Positions 18,780 to 25,264 of a stretch of 25,264 nucleotides of DNA are shown piece by piece (position 1 is the stretch's first letter; every line of letters starts with the position of its first letter). Source of the DNA: Gnetum montanum (taxonomy: Eukaryota; Streptophyta; Gnetopsida; Gnetales; Gnetaceae); assembly GCA_015680685.1 (NCBI GenBank), contig MNCI01006881.1:199058-224321 (forward strand), in the 5' to 3' direction. The position numbers were made by a program, and so were the translations under genes. A model generated the notes under the pieces. It made no database searches and was not told the origin of the DNA. It was given only the letters and a program-made list of their open reading frames with translations.

Positions 18780-20450
18780 GCCAAAAATCATCAAAAATAT
18801 TTTTCCCCATTTTTCCATGCTAATCATGGAAGCCCTAACATAGAAAAAGTGGGGGAATCCTAGAAACCACTCATCAATCTTCAAAACAACCAAATTTTAA
18901 CTCTAAGCATTAACTATCATTGTCAACAACCTTAGAAACCCACATGCATGATTGAAAGTGATAATAAAGCATTAGAAATATTTCCCCCATTTTTCCATGC
19001 TAAGCATGGAATCCCTAGCATGGAAAGAATGGGGGAAGTCCAAAAATAGCTTTAAAAACCTCTAAAATAACTAGTGTTGGCTCCAAACCCTGGTCCTTCA
19101 GCCCAGTAGCCTCAGAGGTTGACATGCAATGTTGATTGAGGTTACAATTGGTCAAAAATCAACTTCTACTTGTTTTGCATGCTGTGTTTTATATTTACAG
19201 CAGGGAATAAGGGGGGAAGCTAAAAAACCACTTAGGGATACTCAAAATTACCAAACCTTGATACCAAACCCCAGTCCTTGATCCCAATAGCCTTGAAGGA
19301 TGACATTCAAAGTTGATTAAGGTCAAAATTGGTTAAAAATCCACTTCGCCTTATTTTCCACATTGAGCTTTCTATTCCTAGCATGGAAGAATGGGAGAAG
19401 CCAAAAAATGACTTAGGAATGCCTAAAACTATCAAATTTGAACATGGATCCATAGCCCTTAACCTTGACAATCTCAAGAGGTAACATGCATGATTGATTG
19501 TGATCTAAATTGGCCTAAACCTAGGATTCTTACTTCTTCCATGCTAGAGTACCCTTGATACTATGGAAACAAAGGGGTGGGAGGAGTTGCTTTTCCACTT
19601 TTGAAGGCAAGATGACACTCCAAGAAACCAAAGATCTTTGCTAGAGAAGCCCAAGACCTCACAACCTCAAGATTTTACTTAACTAACTTTGTCCAAACCT
19701 CCAAAACCCATTCTTCCCATTCTTCCATGCTAGAGTAACTCCCTCAATATGGAAACAAAGGGGGAATACCTTAAGCACCCTTAAAGAACCTTCAAAGATG
19801 TCCAAAATCATCTAGAAACTTGCAGAATCAAAGTTTGTAGCCCTAGGGGATTAGAAACCTAGTCAAAGTGCCTCAAAACAACTCTAAATTCATCAAACAA
19901 GTATCCTCCTATCTTTCCATGCTAAGAATATTGTACCGAACATGAAGGAATTGGGAAAAGTTATTTTAACATTATTGACACTCAAAATGACCTTGAATTG
20001 CCTCGTAACAGAGCTAGGAGATGCACAAGTTCTAGGTTTGGGCTCCAGCCACTTGTTTCATGATTTTTGACCTTATTTTTGTTTGGATTTTGGCTCTACA
20101 TGCTAATCCCCTTCTTTTCCACACTAGCCAGAATGGAAACAAAGGGAGAAGACTTCGAAACATGCTTTTTGACCTTTATAGACCTCTAGGAAGCCTAATT
20201 TTGATGGATTTGACCTTGCACTACCTTGGGAAGGTCCTAAGGCTTTAATTTTGGACCTCTAAACATTCCAAAATATGTTTTCCTTGGTCTCCACACTAAG
20301 GGTCCTTGTTTCCATGCTGAGCTCAACATGGAAGCCTCATGGCACTTGATTTTTAGGTCTAGACAACCCAAAAACAATCCTAATTGATGTCTAAACTTAC
20401 CTAATTGTCTTGTAGCCTCAAAACATGGTCCACTAAGGGTAAAAACTATC
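18780..20450. repeat. Tandem array of a 180-200 bp unit, nine diverged copies
   Basis: Anchors based on TTCCATGCTAA-like words fall at 18813, 18993, about 19174, 19355, 19537, 19723, 19915, 20117 and 20310. The steps are 180, 181, 181, 182, 186, 192, 202 and 193 bp. In the first two copies the anchor is a near-perfect palindrome (TTCCATG...CATGGAA). Each copy then carries a GGGGGAAG or similar block, a CCAAA(C/T)-rich stretch and an ATTGGTCAAAAATC-like word. The array looks like a decayed satellite or retroelement untranslated-region repeat. Confidence 0.85.
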
Positions 20451-21189
20451 AAAACATAACCTATTTTGAACTATATTAACCAAATTTATCATATATTGCC
20501 TATTTTACTTGATTTCTGACTTATTATGTAATGGTTTGGCTTGTTTTTTAGACTTATATTGCCTTATGGGCATGGTTGACCTTCTATGGCCTCTATACAT
20601 CTCTATACGTTCTTTTTTTTAATCTTTTTATAGCTTTATTTGCCTTTTTTTTCCTTTAAATAGTATCAAATAGTGGGGTTTGACCTTCCCTGACCATCGT
20701 TTAACACCATATGACCATGGCCTGCTAAGGCCTTAAACTAGCATCATAGTCCACCAAGACTATAAACTAGCATCATAGCCCACTAAGCCTTTCAACTGGC
20801 AAAGTTATGATCTTTATTTATTATTTGTAGCCTTACTCCTTATGTTTTTCCTTGTTTGACCTCTATGTTATCTTTGTGTGTCTCTTTTTTGACTTTAACC
20901 TTATCTCATTGATGACCTTGGATGGCCTTAATTACATTAAATTTGCATATGTTTTATGAAATTTTAACATTATTTATTCACTTTTACCTAAGTGCTACTT
21001 AATATGCTATTGGTTGATATGCAAGATTAAAGTATGAGTACTTGGGAGCAAATTAGTTTGCCTTTGTGTCTACATGGACCTCATGGTGATATTAAATGGT
21101 GTATCAACCATGATTTCCTAGATTTTAGGCTTGAGAATCTTGTACACCACATAGTCTCAATAGAAAAACCTCTATAATGGCCTAAAAAC
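20450..21189. other. Non-coding AT-rich stretch before element C pol
   Basis: Apart from the 30-bp units at 20706-20789, I see no structure. The gag and protease expected upstream of a Tat-lineage pol are not recognisable here on the plus strand. Confidence 0.5.
20706..20789. repeat. About three units of a 28-30 bp repeat
   Basis: Units at 20706-20732, 20733-20760 and 20761-20789 share AAACTAGCATCATAG and CCA(C/A)(C/T)AAG(A/C)C words; the first is more diverged. A related set occurs at 24538-24610, downstream of element C pol. Confidence 0.75.
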
Positions 21190-21429
21190 CTATCCAAAAC
21201 CTTTGACTTAGAAGTAAGAGAGATAACTAAAGATCCTTTAGTTGAGATTCCTATCACAACACATAGTGGTGAGGAGAAAACCCTTAAATTAAGTTATGCA
21301 CTAGAGCCTCAATTTTCCCAAGACATTACTAAAGTTTTATGAAATAACATTAAATCATTTGCCTAGTCATATGAAAATATGTTGGGCTTAGACCCATGCT
21401 AGTCTAGCACAACATCATATTGGATCCTA

Positions 21430-22165
21430 GCATTAGACCAGTTAAGCAAAAAATGTGCAAGATTACCCCTAATTTGGCTTTGGTAGTTTGCAATGAAATC
21501 TCAAAGCTCTACTAAGTAGGTTTCATTAGGGTTATTGATTATGCAGAATGGGTATCCAACATAGTGGTGGTCCCTATAAATAATGGGAGTATCTGTATCT
21601 ACATTAATTTTCAAGACCTAAATAAAGCCACCATCAAGGATGACTTTCCTTTCTCTAGTATTGATCAACTTAATGATACTATAGCCAAACATGCATTGTT
21701 ATTCTTTATGGATTGATTCCTGAGATATAACCAAATTAGGATCAATACAAAGAACCAAATTACCACAACCTTTATGATTCCATGGGGTACTTTTTGTTAT
21801 ACCATGATGCCCTTTTGCCTTAAGAATGATAGAGGGACATACCTAAGAGCCATGACCTATATCTTTAATGATGACATGTTAGGTTTGCTTAATGATTATG
21901 TATATGACATAAGTGTGAAGTCTAAAATAGCCAATGACCATTATAATGACCTAAATCTTGTGCTTAAACAATGCCTCAAATATGAGCTTAGGGTCAATTC
22001 GAGGAAGTGTGTCTTCAAGTTAAGACCAATATGATGCTTGGCTTTGTAGTCTTTACAGTAGGGATACGTTTAGATCATTATAAGGTTAACACCATATCCA
22101 AATTGGCAACACCTACCAACCTTAAATATCTTTTAGGATTACAAGGTAGACTAAAATTTATTCAT
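21430..22165 (+). pseudogene. Reverse transcriptase of element C
   Basis: Motifs in order are LDPSIRPVKQK, VIDYAEWVSNIVVVPI, ICIYINFQDLNKA, KDDFPFSSIDQL, a FFMD-stop-FLRYNQI stretch with the first catalytic Asp kept, the PWGTFCYTMMPF segment, and the active-site box at 21897-21908. The box reads YVYD in place of YVDD. KYELRVNSRKCVF closes the palm and connection. Stops include those within 21500-21720. Confidence 0.88.
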
Positions 22166-22169
22166 AGGT

Positions 22170-22560
22170 TTATTACTAGGCTTATGGATAAGTTACAACC
22201 CATGCACCATTTTCTTAAGAAAGGAGTTCACTATGAGTGGATGGCTCAATGCTAAGAAGCAATTGAAAACCTTAAGCAAGAATTAACACAACTACCTATA
22301 GTCTATCCTCCACAAGAGGGTAAATCATTTTACATTTATCTCACCATTATTGATGCATCCATTGCCTCTCTACTTTGTCAGAAATGTGATGATGGAGTAG
22401 AAATGCTTGTATACTACCTTAGCCATGCATTAGTAGCCCACGAGATCTAATACACTAAAGTGAAGAAATCATTGTCTAGCACTAGTTTTGTATTTGATGA
22501 AATGGAGACACTACCTCTTTAGAAGCCAAGTCAATGTAATTTTCAAGGACAACATACTCA
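22170..22560 (+). pseudogene. First RNase H of element C
   Basis: The segment QGRLKFIHRFI leads into a KPL-like connection, then ENLKQELTQLPIV, YIYLTIIDASIASLLCQ (the DAS catalytic position kept as IDAS) and VYYLSHALVAHE. The tail toward 22560 is degraded by frameshifts. Confidence 0.78.
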
Positions 22561-22769
22561 AAGCCATAATGACCAACATGTACAAAAGTAGAAGTATAGC
22601 TCAATGAAAACCCATAATCATATAATTTGACCTCCATTACATCTCTCAATCATCAACAAAAGGTCAAGCTATAGCCGCACAACTCATAGTTTTACTAGTT
22701 GATTACCAAGTAGCCATAGATCCTAAGTTCCTTGATGAACACATTAACATAACTAGCCAAGTACCCAAG

Positions 22770-23100
22770 GACTATGAAGTGGTCATGAACTTTAATGGAA
22801 CTTCAACCACCCATGGAGTTACTGCTACTACCATCATAACATTCCCATATGGTGAAATCAAATCCTTTGCCTATCATTTTGGATTCTCAGGTACCAACAA
22901 CATATCAGAATATGAGGGTTTGATTAGAAGGATGATAGTAGCTCATGAACTAGTAATTAGATTCCTAGCCATCAAAAGTAATTGACAACTTGTGGTTAAC
23001 CAAGTAACCAAAGTTTATGCATGCACAGCTAAGCACTTACAACCTTATTGTAACCTAGGAAAGTGATTATGACAAAATATCGAACACATACCTCAAAAAA
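22770..23100 (+). pseudogene. Second, archaeal-like RNase H of element C
   Basis: The open piece begins at a MNFNGTST motif; family members have Asp where Asn 22794-22796 stands. It continues with NNISEYEGLI, in which the catalytic Glu is kept. A TGA interrupts at 22983-22985, just before QLVVNQV. A second RNase H of this type is a known hallmark of Tat elements, acquired separately from the first. Confidence 0.82.
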
Positions 23101-23439
23101 AATACTATAGCTACTACAATAGCAACATTAGCCCTTAGTTTGATGCCAAATGTGTTTAGCAAGTTTCCCACCTTAACTATGGACTACCTACTCCAATTAC
23201 ACATAACATTGAGAATATCTTTGTGGTTATTATTCATATTGATCCTCTCGAGGAGTGGCATGATGACATCAAATTTTACCTTATGCATGGTGAATCTTCA
23301 TAGGACCTAACTACTTCTCAGAAGGATGTCATACGCAAGTGGTTGAAGCAATATGTCATTGTAGGCAATAACACATTATGTCAACAATCCTATGATGGCA
23401 TACTCCTAAATCACTTAGGCAAAAACCAAATCCAACATA

Positions 23440-24488
23440 GTCCTAGAGGTGGTTCATGAGGGTGTTTATGGTGGACATATAGGACCTAGATCCATGAACA
23501 CTAAGATTAGATGATTAGGCTACTATTGGCCCCATATGGAAAATGACTACCTACAAAAGGTTAAGTGATGCAACACATGCCAATGATGTAGTAACTTGGT
23601 ACCTATATCACCAACTAAGTTACATACAACCCAAATAACATGGTCATTTCAAAGATAGGGGTTAGATATGATTGGACCCATAATGCCTAAATCCACTATA
23701 GGGCATAGCTTCACCATCATCACAACTGAATACTTTACCATGTGGGTTGAAGCTATTCCCCTAAGGAAGACCACATCTAAACAAGTTTGCAAGTTTATCT
23801 TAGACAACATTGTAGTTCATTTTGGCATACCCATAACCATAGTTATAGATAATGGACCTAAATTTAGTAGTCAAGAAACCAAGGATTTCTATCATAACCT
23901 AGGCATTAAGTATTCTTTCTTATCACCTTACTACCCTCAAGCCAATGAACAAGCATAAGCAAGTAACAAGGCCATCATCAAGTTGCTCAAGAAGATGTTC
24001 AACAATAGCAAGTAGAAGTTCCATCAACAGCTTGTCCATGTACTATGGGCATATATAATAACCTTTCACATAGCAATTGGCATGACCCAGATAGCCTTAT
24101 TTATGGCTCTAAAGCTATTTTACCTCTTTAATTAAGGGTACCATCACTCTAAGTAGCCTTGATAAACTTCAGCAATAATGAGCAGAGTAAGGAGTTATGG
24201 AAAGTAATGCTAGATTTAGTGGAAGAGCAATGGATGAAAGCACTTGCTCACATTGAGCACTATCAAGAGAGGCAAAAGTAACAACATCACTATAACTTAA
24301 CTATGTCCAAGATCAAGGATGGGGACTTCATCCTCAAGGTCATCTATGAGCATGTGAACAAATTCTCAACCAACTAGAAAGGGCCTTTTCTTATCACCAA
24401 AGCCTACAGGAATGGAGCATTCAAAATAGCTGACATGGATGGGAATGAGTTGGCCAATATAATCAATCATTCTTATTTATATTCATAA
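23440..24488 (+). pseudogene. int: Integrase of element C
   Basis: A zinc-binding start (HEGVYGGH, then CNTCQ) is followed by the longest open piece (23668-23958) with GLDMIGPIMPKS, TEYFTMWVEAIPLRK, IVIDNGPKFSS and YYPQANEQA. The first two catalytic Asp residues are present. The third, a Glu expected right after NEQA, is a TAA stop (23956-23958). The C-terminal part is clear from KGPFLITKAYRNGAFKIADM to the natural TAA at 24486-24488. Confidence 0.88.
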
Positions 24489-24537
24489 TACATGTAGCCA
24501 ATTAATTGTCAAAAATTTAGCTTACATTTAATGATCT

Positions 24538-24610
24538 ACTATGATCTTAAACTAGCAACATGGCCTGCCTAGGCCTTAAATTGCTACCATGACCTACCAT
24601 GGCATTAGAC
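24538..24610. repeat. Two to three units of the about 30-bp repeat, second location
   Basis: The words CTTAAACTAGCAACATGGCC, then CCTTAAATTGCTACCATGACC and CATGGCATTAGACTAG, correspond to the units at 20706-20789, where CATGGCCTGCTAAGGCC and AAACTAGCATCATAG occur. Confidence 0.65.
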
Positions 24611-25123
24611 TAGAAACATTGGTGACCTAGATAGCTTGATTCTCATGTAGCCTCTATGCATTGTAATGTTATAATATGTAGTGGTGTTTTGTATTCTTTG
24701 TCAATGTCTTTCAAATTAATCCTCTAGACACCAACAAAGAGTGGCCATTGAAACACCATAAAATTTTGCATATTATAACCAATCTTCATCATGTAGCTTT
24801 GACCCCATGGAACCCAACGTAAAATTTCACTGTAAATGTAAGCCACAATGGGCAATTGCACATACTTTATACTTTTGAGACTAAATAATGCCTCATAAGT
24901 GGTCAAAGCCTCATTTCCTAAGTGAAAAAAGTCACCTAGTGTCTATATTTGGGCTTGAGGGGTCAAAAATGTCTTTTGGAATGCCAAAAAGGCAATTTGA
25001 TGGGTTTTATGAGTGTTAGACATTTTTCTAGGCTGAAAAAATATTCAAGGATGTAATTCTCACCTACCCCCTAGAATGGAAGGGTGGGGCCTTTGAAAAC
25101 TTTTCCTCCTTCAACATGGAAAC

Positions 25124-25250
25124 CAAAGGCACATTTTGGAAACTTTCCCCCCAAACTAGAATGTTTTCCCCTAGCTTGGAAACTTTCCCCCTAGCCTAGA
25201 AAGTTTTCCCCTAGCTTGGAAACTTTCCCCACAACCTGGAAAGTTCCCCC
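25124..25250. repeat. 40-bp tandem repeat with a 20-bp sub-period
   Basis: Units at 25163-25202 and 25203-25242 are nearly identical, with a partial, diverged one before them. Each is built from two 20-bp halves of the type CTAGCTTGGAAACTTTCCCC and CTAGCCTAGAAAGTTTTCCC. The TGGAAA words resemble the anchors of the 180-200 bp array. Confidence 0.88.
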
Positions 25251-25264
25251 TTACACACCCCCAC

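Larger units (their letters stand above)
21190..24488 (+). mobile_element. pol: Element C: decayed Tat-lineage Ty3/gypsy pol
   Basis: The plus strand carries RT, RNase H, a second RNase H and integrase in the Tat order, with many stops and several frame changes. The dual RNase H and the RT motifs FMIPWGTFCYTMMPF and KATIKDDFPF identify the Tat lineage. The first recognisable piece (21270-21400) is the linker leading to RT, ending in SYENMLGLDPC. Gag and protease are missing upstream, where repeats occur instead. It lies opposite in strand to elements A and B. Confidence 0.85.
24489..25264. other. Downstream flank of element C
   Basis: No gene is visible. It begins with AT-rich sequence, carries 30-bp units related to those at 20706-20789, and ends in the 40-bp tandem repeat. 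It could be the 3' untranslated region or the start of an LTR of element C. Confidence 0.5.

Noticed and set aside
24724-24906. Minus-strand open frame of 60 codons downstream of element C
   Set aside because: No family resemblance, AT-rich flank, and the sequence is more likely untranslated or LTR sequence of element C.

Overview
The window looks like transposon-dense nuclear DNA from a plant with a large genome. Every coding trace I recognise, apart from one possible host-gene fragment, belongs to plant-type Ty3/gypsy LTR retrotransposons. Long satellite-like arrays sit between them. A gymnosperm would fit, but the sequence does not name a species. I see no intact cellular gene, tRNA or rRNA.

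Region A (1 to about 7998) is GC-richer and much better preserved than the rest. I read it as a Tat/Ogre-like but non-autonomous element lying on the minus strand. Its right-hand LTR (about 6588-7998) has a TATA box at 7302-7309 and a U3 full of palindromes. A leader follows, then one long gag-pro frame (6311 down to 2673) broken by six TAG codons. There is no reverse transcriptase or integrase. Instead, a second gene runs toward gag on the plus strand (window start to 2196). It has five exons, four short phase-compatible introns and three TGA codons. The two genes converge on a 40-bp tandem repeat at 2327-2485. The left LTR lies outside the window. All nine stops are one C-to-T change from CAG or CGA, and no frameshift is needed in either gene.

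Region B (about 8860-15860) is AT-rich and heavily decayed. It is an Athila-like element on the minus strand, reading right to left: TATA box (15851-15858), gag (from 14958), protease, RT, RNase H, integrase. Catalytic residues are lost in protease, RT and integrase.

The stretch 15900-21190 is mostly repeats: a second minus-strand TATA box, hairpin units with compensatory arm changes, a fragment resembling an FCP1/NIF-type HAD phosphatase (17400-17702), a roughly 120-160 bp repeat, a 21-bp minisatellite, and nine units of a 180-200 bp tandem repeat.

Region C (21190-24488, plus strand) is a decayed Tat-lineage pol with RT, RNase H, a second archaeal-like RNase H, and integrase to its natural C-terminus. 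Related short repeats flank it on both sides. The window ends in a 40-bp tandem repeat.

The most interesting material is in A: a retroelement-borne convergent spliced gene, and a set of constant-length palindromes in a predicted LTR promoter region.
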